The notes: generated by a model from the letters alone, not told the origin. 16,609 bases of DNA from an uncultured Clostridia bacterium (GCA_937934775.1 CALGYL010000258.1:1-16609); one strand, 5' to 3'; positions 1-7,227 are shown, counted from the stretch's first letter. Made by a program: numbers and translations.

Positions 1-193
1 GCGGCTGTTCTCTATGGACCCGGTGGCGGCGGGCACGCTGGCGCTGGCCAGCGCGATGCCTTCTGCCATCATGTGCCAGATGCTGGCCGAACAGTACGAC
101 CGGGACGCGCTGTTTGCGGCGCAGGAGATCTCCTTTACATCCCTGCTGTGCGTCGTCACCATCCCGCTGATCGTAACGATTCTCGGGGTCTAG
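1..193 (+). CDS. AEC-family transporter, C-terminal fragment
   Basis: Only the last 63 codons are present; the gene enters from the left edge and is read from base 2 to a TAG at 191-193. The translated tail has the C-terminal signature of AEC (auxin efflux carrier / malate permease-like) transporters: a small-residue-rich segment with AMPSAIMCQMLAEQYDRD, followed by a hydrophobic last helix (SLLCVVTIPLIVTILGV). In this family the equivalent stretch lies at the cytosolic end of the penultimate and last membrane helices. Family members export or exchange organic acids or related small anions; the substrate cannot be inferred from this fragment. It is convergent with the minus-strand URO-D-like gene, and the hairpin at 323-352 lies between them. 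Family call fairly sure, function unknown. Confidence 0.72.
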   Translation, partial: RLFSMDPVAAGTLALASAMPSAIMCQMLAEQYDRDALFAAQEISFTSLLCVVTIPLIVTILGV

Positions 194-322
194 AGTGTCG
201 CGTCCCATGCGGGCGGTCACTGACTTCTGGTACTGTATCTATCACCAGTGTGCGCTACTTCCGGTAGAAACACGCTTCCGGCGCACTGCGAATGAAGAAG
301 AGCAAGACTTTGTGGATGGTCT

Positions 323-352
323 CGGGCGGCGGCACTTTCGTGCCACCGCCCG
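323..352 (+). terminator. Hairpin terminator between convergent genes
   Basis: A 13-bp stem with one C/A mismatch (arms 323-335 and 340-352, loop TTTC) lies 130 nt after the AEC stop codon and 30 nt after the stop codon of the minus-strand URO-D-like gene. On the plus strand it is followed by a T-rich stretch (TTTCATTATAGG, then TTTTTT at about 365-370), so it best fits a terminator for the AEC gene. There is no T tract on the minus side, so it may only be a 3' end-stabilising stem there. The rest of 194-382 shows no coding sequence that I would support. Confidence 0.6.
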
Positions 353-382
353 TTTCATTATAGGTTTTTTGGTTTTGTGCGG

Positions 383-1648
383 CTACAGGCACCGCTCCAT
401 GGACTCGCGCACCAGGTTCACCCACCGGCCGATGTTGTCCGGATGGCCGCCGCAGCTCCTGAGATCGCCCAACACCACCTCGAACCGCTTGCCGCGCAGC
501 GTCCGCATGCCCTCGTCCATCTGTCTACAGAGGAAATCCTCGTCAAATCGCTGGGTGAGCCAGGCCGGGTTGGGTTTCCAGGAGATGATCACGTCCTGCG
601 GCACCTGATCCCGGTAGGCGGGCAGCTTCGCCCACGGCGAGGCGGACACCTTGACGAGGCCGGGCATCTTCAGCGCGTCCGAAAGCTTTCCGTCCAGCGG
701 TTCGCAGCAACCGTACTCGGTGCGGGCAAAGCCTTGAAGCAGCCGCGCCTCCCGCCCGAACAGCCAGTCCCTGTGCATTTGGGGCGATACCTGCGCCAGT
801 TCCTGCGCCTCGGCGTGGCCCCAGATGTGATTCCGCAGCACCTTGCCTTTCGGCTTCTCCGGCCAGTACTGGAAACCCCCGGTGCCCTGATAGGTACCCT
901 CAAAGCAGGTGTCCAACAGACCCATCCGCTCCCGCTGATCCATCAGGTCCAGTTCGCCCGCCACCAGAAAGTCCAGTACGTCGCCCAGCATCTCCGGCTC
1001 GTCGTAAAAGTCCTCGTACAGCGCCGTCAGGCCCCGCCAGAGGCTGTACTGCATGCACAGGTGGAAGCCCACCTCGCTGGTCCCGGTCACCCGGACCGGC
1101 AGCGCGTCCCCCAGAATCTCCCGCCACAGCGCCGCGCGGGCAAGTGTTTCCGTCTCATCGTATGTAAGCGCCGGGACGCGCAGCCGTTTCACATCCTCAT
1201 AGCCCTTGAGCACCGGCTCGAATCCCCAGGAATCGCCCTCCCTCGCGCCGTGCCGCGTAGCGGTTTCCAAGCCCCAACCGGAGGAGCGGACGATCTTGGG
1301 CACCGACAAAAAGCCCTCCAGCGGCTTGTCGTCCGGCACGTTTTCATACTGCCACAGAAGCTGCCGCAGCTGAAATTCCAGCTGCCGCCCGGCCTCGGAA
1401 GCGCACCGCAGGTTCGAAATCTCCGGCATTTCCAGGAAGTTTTCCGCCCAGACGGCAACCAGCGGCCTGTCCAGCCGACGCTGGTTGTGCCAGATCCACA
1501 ACTGCCTGAGCGGCTCGTGCCGCGGGTCCTCCGCCGCCGCCCGGAAGCGCGCGGCAAGAAGCCGGAGCGCCGCCCGGTCCTCCGTCGTCAGCACGCGGGG
1601 GTCGCCCCAGGCGGCGGGGTAGGCGTTGTAGGTCAGGTATTCCAGCAT
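383..1648 (-). CDS. URO-D-fold protein, methyltransferase-like
   Basis: This 421-residue protein resembles the uroporphyrinogen decarboxylase (URO-D) superfamily, which includes heme-pathway UROD and also the cobamide-dependent methyltransferases MtaA, MtbA and CmuA. Visible landmarks are HIWGHAEAQE (about 273-282), the unusual pair YGCCE (312-316) and VSASPWA (about 334-340). The Cys and His residues are candidate zinc or thiolate ligands, as in MtaA/CmuA, but the exact ligands cannot be assigned by eye. A true heme-pathway HemE would be shorter (about 340-360 aa) and would sit with hem genes. The start ATG at 1648 has GGAG seven nt upstream, inside the end of the preceding permease gene. 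Only four nt separate the two genes, so it is the last gene of the ABC operon and translationally coupled. With an MttB-like gene nearby, a role in methyl transfer is an attractive inference, not a demonstrated one. Confidence 0.72.
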   Translation of the reverse strand: MLEYLTYNAYPAAWGDPRVLTTEDRAALRLLAARFRAAAEDPRHEPLRQLWIWHNQRRLDRPLVAVWAENFLEMPEISNLRCASEAGRQLEFQLRQLLWQYENVPDDKPLEGFLSVPKIVRSSGWGLETATRHGAREGDSWGFEPVLKGYEDVKRLRVPALTYDETETLARAALWREILGDALPVRVTGTSEVGFHLCMQYSLWRGLTALYEDFYDEPEMLGDVLDFLVAGELDLMDQRERMGLLDTCFEGTYQGTGGFQYWPEKPKGKVLRNHIWGHAEAQELAQVSPQMHRDWLFGREARLLQGFARTEYGCCEPLDGKLSDALKMPGLVKVSASPWAKLPAYRDQVPQDVIISWKPNPAWLTQRFDEDFLCRQMDEGMRTLRGKRFEVVLGDLRSCGGHPDNIGRWVNLVRESMERCL

Positions 1649-1652
1649 CCCG

Positions 1653-2534
1653 TCACTCCTTTACGCTGCCCAGCATGATGCCGGAGATGAAGTAGTTCTG
1701 CAAAAACGGGTAGATCATCAAAACCGGGATCGCCGCGATGAACACCTGGGCGGACTTCAGCGTCCGGTCGGAGATCACCCGCATCAGTTCCGCATAGGCC
1801 TTGGTGATCAGCTTCGCCGTCGGCGCCACCAGCACCGCCTGCAGGTAGGTCTGCAGCGGGTAGAGCGTCTGGTCGTTCATGTACAGCATGCCGTCAAACC
1901 AGGCGTTCCACTGGCCCACCACCGTGAACACGATCAGAGTGGCCATCGCGGGCAGCGACACGGGGATGTAAATCTGGAACAGAATGCGAAAGTGCCCCGC
2001 ACCGTCGATGAAGGCGGACTCCTCGATGTCCTGAGGCACCGAACGGAAGAAGTTCAGCATCAGAAGGATGTTGAAGACCGGCACCGCGACCGGCAGGATC
2101 AGTGACCAGATCGTATTAAGAAGGCCGGTATACCGCACCACCATGTAGGTGGGGATCATGCCGCCGGAGAAGATCATCGTAAACACGAAGAACCACACGA
2201 AGAACGGCTGCGCGCGGAATTCCCGCGTGGCCTTGGAAAGCGGATAGGCCGCCAGCACGATCATCATCATGATGAACGGGACGCCCAGCCCGATCCGGGC
2301 GAACGACATGCCCATCGCCCGCCAGTACTCGGGCTTGTTGAAGATGTACTGGTAAGACTTCCAGGTGAAGTCCACCGGAAGGAGCGTCACCTTGCCCGCC
2401 GCGACCGCCGTCGAGGAGGACAGCGACAGACACAATACGTGGTACATCGGAATCAGGCAGAGAAGCGCGTACAAACCCAGCAGGCACGCGTTGACCACCC
2501 GGAACGCCTTCCTCGAAGGCGAATTGTCGATCAT
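1653..2534 (-). CDS. Sugar ABC permease, YtcP/LplC type
   Basis: A 293-residue inner-membrane permease of the MalG/AraQ class, closest in feel to YtcP/LplC, which pairs with LplB. It has an N-terminal membrane segment (about 14-38), several further helices, and the EAA loop ESAFIDGAG (172-180) followed by FQIYIPVSLP, which docks on the transporter ATPase. The C-terminus ends GIMLGSVKE, typical of the family. ATG at 2534 is preceded by AGGGAG at suitable spacing. It lies 47 nt after the LplB-like gene and 4 nt before the URO-D-like gene. Substrate is unknown but probably an oligosaccharide or glycoside. No ATPase gene is present, so a shared MsmX-type ATPase encoded elsewhere is likely. Confidence 0.9.
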   Translation of the reverse strand: MIDNSPSRKAFRVVNACLLGLYALLCLIPMYHVLCLSLSSSTAVAAGKVTLLPVDFTWKSYQYIFNKPEYWRAMGMSFARIGLGVPFIMMMIVLAAYPLSKATREFRAQPFFVWFFVFTMIFSGGMIPTYMVVRYTGLLNTIWSLILPVAVPVFNILLMLNFFRSVPQDIEESAFIDGAGHFRILFQIYIPVSLPAMATLIVFTVVGQWNAWFDGMLYMNDQTLYPLQTYLQAVLVAPTAKLITKAYAELMRVISDRTLKSAQVFIAAIPVLMIYPFLQNYFISGIMLGSVKE

Positions 2535-2581
2535 GCTTCCACTCCCTTTGGCCCTTGGGCAGGCGCGCGAATCATATCATA

Positions 2582-3502
2582 TCAGAAGATGCGGTATCCC
2601 GCAGCTTTATAGGCAATCCAGTAGGACAGCGACACCATCACAAACGACACCACCGAACGGAACAGGCCCACCGCCGCGCCCAGCGAGTATTGCGCGCCCT
2701 TGAGGCCCGCCCGGTAGACCCAGGTATCGATGACATCGCCGGTGGAGTAGACCACGGGGCTATACAGCATCAGGATCTGCTCGAAGCCCGCGTTCAATAT
2801 GTAGCCCATGGACAGGACCACCATCAGGATAATGGTGGGCAGCATCCCGGGCAGCGTGATGTGCCAGGTCTGCCTGATACGGCCCGCGCCGTCCATGGCG
2901 GCGGCCTCATAGAGCGAAGGGTTGATGTTTGCGATCGCGGCCAGGAATACGATGGTGCCAAAGCCGGTCTGCTGCCAAGTCTCGGTCCAGACCAGCGTCC
3001 AGGGGAACAGCTTCGCGTTGGCCAGCAGCACGATGGGCTTCATCCCGAAGTAGCCAAGCACCACGTTCATCAGGCCGTCCCGGGCCATGACGTCCCGGAG
3101 GATGCCGCCCAAGATGACCCAGGACAGGAAATACGGGAAATAGATGATGGTCTGCACCGTCCGCTTGAACAGGCGCGAACGGACCTCGTTTAAAAGAATT
3201 GCCACCAGAATGGCCGCGATGGTCTCCACAACGATCTTCCAGATGGCGATGTAGAAGGTGTTCCACACCACTTCCTTGATGTCGGGCATCGAGAGGATGC
3301 GCTGAAAATTCGCCCAGCCCACCCATTGGGACCGTAAAAAACCCATGGCGGGCTCGAACTTCTGAAAGGCCATCACCAGGCCGAACATCGGCCCGTAGCA
3401 GTAGATGAGCGCCAGGATGGCGGGCGGGAGGATCATCAGGTACAGCGGCAGCGACCGCCGCGTAATGATGCGCCGCCTTGCGGCCAGGGTTCCTCGGTTC
3501 AT
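2582..3502 (-). CDS. Sugar ABC permease, LplB type
   Basis: A 306-residue permease of the LplB/UgpA class. It has a basic N-terminus (LAARRRIITRR), a first membrane helix at about 18-36, the segment NTFYIAIWKI (about 81-90) that begins the core domain, and the EAA loop EAAAMDGAG (199-207) followed by WHITLPGMLP. The C-terminus AYKAAGYRIF is characteristic of LplB-like proteins. The open frame reaches back to 3721, but the start chosen is ATG at 3502: it has a strong AGGAGG eight nt upstream, and the residues upstream are low-complexity, Arg/Ala-rich and unlike the family. The 265 nt before it hold a hairpin and repeat-like sequence, so its translation is separate from the binding-protein gene although transcription is probably shared. 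Confidence 0.9.
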   Translation of the reverse strand: MNRGTLAARRRIITRRSLPLYLMILPPAILALIYCYGPMFGLVMAFQKFEPAMGFLRSQWVGWANFQRILSMPDIKEVVWNTFYIAIWKIVVETIAAILVAILLNEVRSRLFKRTVQTIIYFPYFLSWVILGGILRDVMARDGLMNVVLGYFGMKPIVLLANAKLFPWTLVWTETWQQTGFGTIVFLAAIANINPSLYEAAAMDGAGRIRQTWHITLPGMLPTIILMVVLSMGYILNAGFEQILMLYSPVVYSTGDVIDTWVYRAGLKGAQYSLGAAVGLFRSVVSFVMVSLSYWIAYKAAGYRIF

Positions 3503-3561
3503 GGTCGTTCCTCCTGTGCCCAGCCAGGCTGTGAATCCGGTCCGGGGGATGACGGCAGGGC

Positions 3562-3594
3562 TCCGCCCCGCACCCCCTTGACCCTGCTCAAGGG
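3562..3594 (-). repeat. Intergenic repeat-like hairpins
   Basis: A perfect 7-bp stem (3575-3581 with 3588-3594, loop CCCTGC) lies next to a GC-rich element that reads on the minus strand GGGGTGCGGGGCGGAGCCCTGC. In this element GCGGGGC and GCCCTGC can pair with one G-U. The wording (CAAGGGGGTGC...GGGCGGAGCCCTGC) resembles short dispersed intergenic repeats of GC-rich Clostridia; that resemblance is from memory and was not searched. It lies inside the binding protein-permease gap, which holds no gene that I can support. Confidence 0.4.
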
Positions 3595-3720
3595 AGTGCA
3601 AGGCAATATGACATGTCCATCTTCGATTCTGCGCGCGGCAGGCAGGCGCAGCGCCGAGCAGGGGTTGCGCCCAGCGACGAGAGCACGCGTAAAGGCGCAG
3701 CGCGAAGGCCCTCGTCTCCA

Positions 3721-3757
3721 TCCGCGCGGGGCGTCCCGTTTGGACGCCCCGCGCGGG
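3721..3757 (-). other. Perfect 15-bp hairpin after the binding-protein gene
   Basis: Arms 3722-3736 and 3742-3756 are exact reverse complements (15 bp, nearly all G-C, plus one closing T-G) around a 5-nt loop. It starts 11 nt after the stop codon of the solute-binding protein gene and lies 219 nt before the LplB-like start. On the minus strand the stem is not followed by a T tract, so a full intrinsic terminator is unlikely. The likely role is to protect the 3' end of the binding-protein mRNA or to weaken read-through, making more binding protein than permease, as known for malE-malF type intercistronic stems. A second, unrelated sequence at 16409-16446 has the same design. Confidence 0.7.
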
Positions 3758-3767
3758 GAATTGGTCT

Positions 3768-5456
3768 TCAGTTCGCTTCGAACGCGGCCTGGATGCTCTT
3801 GCAGCCCTTGGCCTGGAACCAGGCGTTCAACTCCGTGCCGACGGTGGTGGCATAGGTCTCGTCATAGTTCTTGAGGAAGTCGTCATACAGAGCGATGTCG
3901 CCGCCCATCGCCACCGACAGGAACATGGTATCGTAAGCCTTCTTCAGGATGGAGTCGTTCTCCAGCATGAGGTCGGTGGTGTCGCCGTCGTACTCGTTCA
4001 TCTGCATCAGCTTGTTCTTCATGTAGTAGTTCTGCACGCCCAGGCAGCCCGCGTCGGTGTAGGAGCGGTAGGCTGGGAAGCCGGACTTGTCCTTGTTGTC
4101 CCGGAAAGAGACGGCCTGATCGTAGAACATCTTGTAGGCGGCGCAGAGTCCGGAGGTATCCCCCGTCTCCATGGCCTTGCTGATCGCCTGGTAGCCTTCA
4201 TAGTTGAACGAAGGGTTGTAGATCAAAAGCGGGTAGGCCAGGAATATCTGGTTGTTGTCCACCGGGTCGGTGTTGTAGGTGGAGAACTCCATGGTCTCGG
4301 GGTTGTTGTTCAGATTGTGGTAGAGGTTCGCCATCTTGACGACAGCTTCGGGATGCTCCACGCCCTTCTTCGCCACGATGATGTTGTTGACCGAGTACAT
4401 GTTGTTGTTGGTCTTGGCGGGCTGATCGTCGCAGGAAACGATGGGCACCGGCACCCAGTCGGCGTTCGGGTTCATATCCAGGTGCAGAACCAGCGGCCAG
4501 TAGGCGCCCCACAAGTCCATGAACACGACGCCGCACTTGTCGTTGAAGATGTCCTGCTGCATCATGGCGTCGTCATAGGTGGCAAAATCGGGGTTGAAGT
4601 AGCCCTTCTGGTAGTACTCCTGCAGCTTCAGGAGCGCCTTGCGGGTGTTTTCCCGGTAGTCCGGGCCGAACATGGCGCTCTGCAGCTTATCGGTTCCCTC
4701 CACCGCCCATTCGTTGGGGTAGGCATGGAACATGTTGAAAAAGGAGGGGTTGAGCCCCCACACGGTGGAGCCCAAGTTCGCGGCCGACGCGGCCACGGCG
4801 TAGGTGTCGTTGGCGCCGTTGCCGTCCGGATCCTTGTTGACGAAGGCGTCCATGATGGCCTCTAGGTCGGCCAGCGTCTTGGGCGTCTCCAGGCCCAGCT
4901 TCTGCAGCCAGTCGGCGCGGATCCAGATCATCTGGCAGGTATCGTGGTACGTGAAGCCGTTCGTCAGGCCGTAGGTCCTCCCGTCGCGGGTGGCCACGTC
5001 CAGAAGGCAGGCATAATCGCCTGTCAGGTACTTCTTGGTGTACTTCGAGGCATACTGCTCGATCGCGCCGGTCAGGTCTTCCAACATGCCAGCCTTGTAA
5101 AGCATCTCAAACTGCTTGCGGTTGACCGCGAAGAAGTCCGGCAGATCGCCCGAGGCGATCATGACATTCATCTTCTCCTCACCCTGAGAACCGGGGCAGG
5201 TCCAAAGGAAGCTGTACTTGATGCCCAGCGTCTCTTCCCAGCGGCGGGTGTAGACGTTGTTGTTGATGTCGTCCCCGGCGGGGAACCAGAACGCGCCGTC
5301 GTTGGCGGAATGCACCATCGTGACGGAGATGGGCGGGTCATACTTGCCGAGGGGGTCCTGGGCCGGTTCGGCGTTCGGGTCGAGTTGGCTGGCGGAGGCT
5401 GCCCCGGTCAGGATGAGCAGCAGCGCAATGGCCATGGACAGGATTCTGAGCTTCAT
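3768..5456 (-). CDS. Extracellular solute-binding protein, LplA type
   Basis: A 562-residue binding protein of the long LplA class of sugar ABC transporters. Residues 1-23 form a signal peptide (basic MKLR, then a hydrophobic core AIALLLILTGAASAS) with an AxA-like cleavage site. There is no Cys in or just after the signal, so the lipobox expected in a Gram-positive binding protein is absent. The mature part has family-like features such as DDINNNVYTRRWEETLGI near residues 62-80, the segment GLTNGFTYHDTCQMIWIRADWLQKLGLETPKT split around residue 180, and DPDGNGANDTYA near 215. The C-terminus ends in FQAKGCKSIQAAFEAN, close to 'Lpl' homologues. ATG at 5456 is preceded by AGGAGG nine nt upstream. 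It is the first gene of the transporter cluster; the ligand is unknown but the context indicates a glycoside. Confidence 0.9.
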   Translation of the reverse strand: MKLRILSMAIALLLILTGAASASQLDPNAEPAQDPLGKYDPPISVTMVHSANDGAFWFPAGDDINNNVYTRRWEETLGIKYSFLWTCPGSQGEEKMNVMIASGDLPDFFAVNRKQFEMLYKAGMLEDLTGAIEQYASKYTKKYLTGDYACLLDVATRDGRTYGLTNGFTYHDTCQMIWIRADWLQKLGLETPKTLADLEAIMDAFVNKDPDGNGANDTYAVAASAANLGSTVWGLNPSFFNMFHAYPNEWAVEGTDKLQSAMFGPDYRENTRKALLKLQEYYQKGYFNPDFATYDDAMMQQDIFNDKCGVVFMDLWGAYWPLVLHLDMNPNADWVPVPIVSCDDQPAKTNNNMYSVNNIIVAKKGVEHPEAVVKMANLYHNLNNNPETMEFSTYNTDPVDNNQIFLAYPLLIYNPSFNYEGYQAISKAMETGDTSGLCAAYKMFYDQAVSFRDNKDKSGFPAYRSYTDAGCLGVQNYYMKNKLMQMNEYDGDTTDLMLENDSILKKAYDTMFLSVAMGGDIALYDDFLKNYDETYATTVGTELNAWFQAKGCKSIQAAFEAN

Positions 5457-5597
5457 GTGTCTTGTCCTCCTTTTTCGTTACCAAAGAGTGTCTGGCACTC
5501 GGGAATCCGGGGACTGAAGCGTCATACCATTGCCGATGTTCGTCTTGCCATTTTGCGGGATGCCTTGCCCGGACGGCTTCCACACCCCGCCGTTCTT

Positions 5598-5670
5598 TCC
5601 ATTCGTTCCCGGCGGGCGTTGCCGGACAGCCCACCGGCAAACCCCGCGTGCTCTCCATTCGTTCCCGGCG
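5598..5670. repeat. 17-bp direct repeat, two copies
   Basis: TCCATTCGTTCCCGGCG occurs exactly at 5598-5614 and 5654-5670. The repeat is longer if mismatches are allowed: each copy is preceded by ACCCCGC six or seven nt upstream (5584 and 5641), giving a unit of about 57 nt. Each copy forms one arm of a hairpin with sequence to its right; the second copy's is the stronger (10 bp). Two copies are too few for a CRISPR array. Confidence 0.75.
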
Positions 5671-5689
5671 ACCGGCGCGCCGGGGACGC

Positions 5690-5725
5690 GTTTCCACAGC
5701 CAGTGCGCACACTGGCAGAGGAAAC
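5690..5725. promoter_or_regulatory. 36-bp symmetric dyad, candidate operator or RNA stem
   Basis: GTTTCC (5690-5695) pairs with GGAAAC (5720-5725), and GCCAGTG (5699-5705) pairs with CACTGGC (5710-5716) around the loop CGCA. The two stems are separated by symmetric 3-nt gaps (ACA and AGA), giving 13 perfect pairs. The spacing would fit a dimeric or tetrameric repressor site on DNA, or an internal-loop hairpin in RNA. It lies 234 nt upstream of the binding-protein start. No regulator can be assigned. Confidence 0.45.
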
Positions 5726-5792
5726 AGTTCCTTCCGTCAGCGGGCCGTCCGGAAATCCGGCTGGATTTCAGGCCCGCGCAGAATCTTCTCAT

Positions 5793-5823
5793 GCGGTGAG
5801 AGACCCGAAGGGGATTTCACCGC
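5793..5823 (-). terminator. Hairpin after the methyltransferase gene
   Basis: A perfect 7-bp stem (GCGGTGA/TCACCGC) encloses a second small stem with CCCC-TTC-GGG. It starts 9 nt after the TGA of the MttB-like gene on the minus strand. There is no T tract downstream, so it is a weak or factor-dependent terminator, or an mRNA-stabilising stem. Confidence 0.4.
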
Positions 5824-5832
5824 CCAATGATT

Positions 5833-7227
5833 TCATCGCTCGCGAAGCGCTTGCATCGTATCCCGGTAAATCCGCTCGATTTCCTCCGCGCGGGCGGCGT
5901 CCAGTACCGGGTCCATCGTCTCGTACCCGGCGGAAACGCGTTCCACCACCTCATGGGCGCGGGCGTAGATGTCCGGGGTCTCCTTGCGCCGCCACGGCTC
6001 CCACTGATCCCGCCACAGCGTGCGGGACGGGGCTTCCCAGTAGCTTTTGCGCATATGCTCCACGGTGTGCTCCTCGGAGATGTAGTTGCCAGAAATTCCG
6101 ATCTCCTGAATGAGGGGCAGCGCGTCCGGATCGTAGTAGACGCCCTGCCGCACAAAGTTGTAGGCGTCCAGCCAGTCGTTGTCGATGACCAACTGCTCCA
6201 GGCTCACGCCCTGATCCGCGCCCACAATGCCCTGGCAGCCGATGCTGTTGGTGCCGGACAGAACCGCGAACAGGCCGTTAAACGCCTTCTCGAAGCCGCA
6301 CTGGTAGTCGGGCAGGCAGGCGTCGGACAGGGCGGAGTTGGAGCCGCCGCCCCAACCGTAGAAGCGCCCCATCTGCCCGGAGACCATGCCGAAAAGCGCC
6401 TGCGTGGGCGAGCCGAAGGAGCACAACGTGGTGCGCAGATCCATGGTGTGGTTGGAAAAGCTCAGGTAGTTGGAGAACTTGCCGGAAATGGCGTAGATTA
6501 CCACGTTGGTTCCAGTGATTTCCGCAAGCTCCAGTACGCAGGAGCCCCACAGGCTCATCGGCCCGGTCGCGCCGGAGACGACCATCGGCGCGGTGCCGAT
6601 GGGCATACCCGCGTCGGCAAACACCAGCGCCATCGAAAGGGACGAACCCATAAAGCCCAGCGGGCTGATGGTCTCCAGGAGGTAGCCGGGCGCCTGGCCC
6701 ATCACTTTGCCCATTTCGATGATGCCCCGGCCGCTCTCCGGCGACAGGATGTAGGTACCGCCGGGGTTTTGGGAATACAGATACAGCTCCCGGTAGGAAG
6801 CGATGTCGGTCTGGTTGAACGGAATATCCTTCGGGATGACCACCGCGGAGGAACACCAGTAGTTTTTCAGCGTGTCGGTGACCCGCGCGCCCTTGCGTAC
6901 GTCCATCAAGGTGCCCTCCCGGCGGGTGATGCCAGGGTAATCCACGATGAACACCTGGGTGGACACGCTGCCCTTGATGACGGCGGCTTCCTCCGAAACC
7001 GGCTCCTTGGGCTTGAAGGCGTCCAGCAGTTCCTGGGCCAGCGCGCGGGGAACCTTCACCCGCTGCGCCTCATGATCGACCATGCAGCCGATCTTTTCGC
7101 AGGCCGCCAGCACCCTGGGATGGGGGACGCTCATGCCGACAGTCTCCAGCACCGTCAGCGATTCCTCATGCAGCTTTTGCACCTCGGCTTCCGTCAGGAC
7201 GTCGATGAATTTGCGCACCAGAGCCAT
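5833..7227 (-). CDS. MttB-family corrinoid methyltransferase, non-pyrrolysine
   Basis: A 464-residue member of the trimethylamine methyltransferase (MttB, PF06253-type) superfamily, a cytosolic TIM-barrel enzyme that moves a methyl group from a quaternary amine or similar donor to the cobalt of a corrinoid protein. Family landmarks are SPLGFMGSS (about 188-196), the GGGSNSALSDACLPDYQCGFEK stretch (293 onward, split here for length) and the N-terminal helix LTEAEVQKLHEESLTVLETVGM. The frame is open throughout without an internal TAG, so it is the non-pyrrolysine type, like MtgB (glycine betaine), MtpB (proline betaine) or MtcB (carnitine). Its own substrate cannot be read from the sequence. 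The ATG shares its A with the TGA of the upstream kinase gene (TGATG), and AGGAGG sits eight nt before it, so the two are translationally coupled. No corrinoid-binding protein or reactivase gene is in the window. Confidence 0.85.
   Translation of the reverse strand: MALVRKFIDVLTEAEVQKLHEESLTVLETVGMSVPHPRVLAACEKIGCMVDHEAQRVKVPRALAQELLDAFKPKEPVSEEAAVIKGSVSTQVFIVDYPGITRREGTLMDVRKGARVTDTLKNYWCSSAVVIPKDIPFNQTDIASYRELYLYSQNPGGTYILSPESGRGIIEMGKVMGQAPGYLLETISPLGFMGSSLSMALVFADAGMPIGTAPMVVSGATGPMSLWGSCVLELAEITGTNVVIYAISGKFSNYLSFSNHTMDLRTTLCSFGSPTQALFGMVSGQMGRFYGWGGGSNSALSDACLPDYQCGFEKAFNGLFAVLSGTNSIGCQGIVGADQGVSLEQLVIDNDWLDAYNFVRQGVYYDPDALPLIQEIGISGNYISEEHTVEHMRKSYWEAPSRTLWRDQWEPWRRKETPDIYARAHEVVERVSAGYETMDPVLDAARAEEIERIYRDTMQALRER

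Larger units (their letters stand above)
5457..5832. other. Gene-free region rich in inverted repeats
   Basis: No supported gene lies in these 376 nt between the methyltransferase stop and the binding-protein start. Seen directly: a 17-bp direct repeat (5598-5614 and 5654-5670); a 7-bp stem at 5619-5625/5634-5640; a 10-bp stem with one G-T at 5661-5670/5678-5687; a two-part dyad at 5690-5725; a CGGGCC/GGCCCG stem around CCGGATTTCCGG near 5743-5776; a 7-bp stem at 5793-5799/5817-5823; and a small GAGTG/CACTC stem at 5486-5500. I see no convincing sigma-A promoter on the minus strand (best is a weak TATGAC near 5523-5528). It may be a structured leader of the transporter operon, an attenuator, or a decayed repeat element. 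Confidence 0.55.

Noticed and set aside
383..1648. Heme-pathway uroporphyrinogen decarboxylase (HemE)
   Set aside because: It is too long, has the unusual YGCCE motif and sits in a sugar operon without heme genes.
377..1678. Long plus-strand open frame of 433 codons opposite the URO-D-like gene
   Set aside because: It has no SD, is rich in Arg/Pro/His/Gln as expected of an antisense frame in GC-rich DNA, and matches no family, while the minus-strand frame is a clear protein with coupled start.
3503..3721. N-terminal extension of the LplB-like permease
   Set aside because: A strong AGGAGG precedes ATG at 3502 and the extra 73 residues look like translated non-coding repeat sequence.
3721..3757. 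Rho-independent terminator after the first binding-protein gene
   Set aside because: The stem is strong but no T tract follows on the minus strand, and the permeases downstream need transcription.
5598..5670. CRISPR array
   Set aside because: Only two copies of a 17-bp repeat, without similar spacer lengths, leader or cas genes.
5833..7227. Pyrrolysine-containing MttB
   Set aside because: The frame contains no internal TAG.
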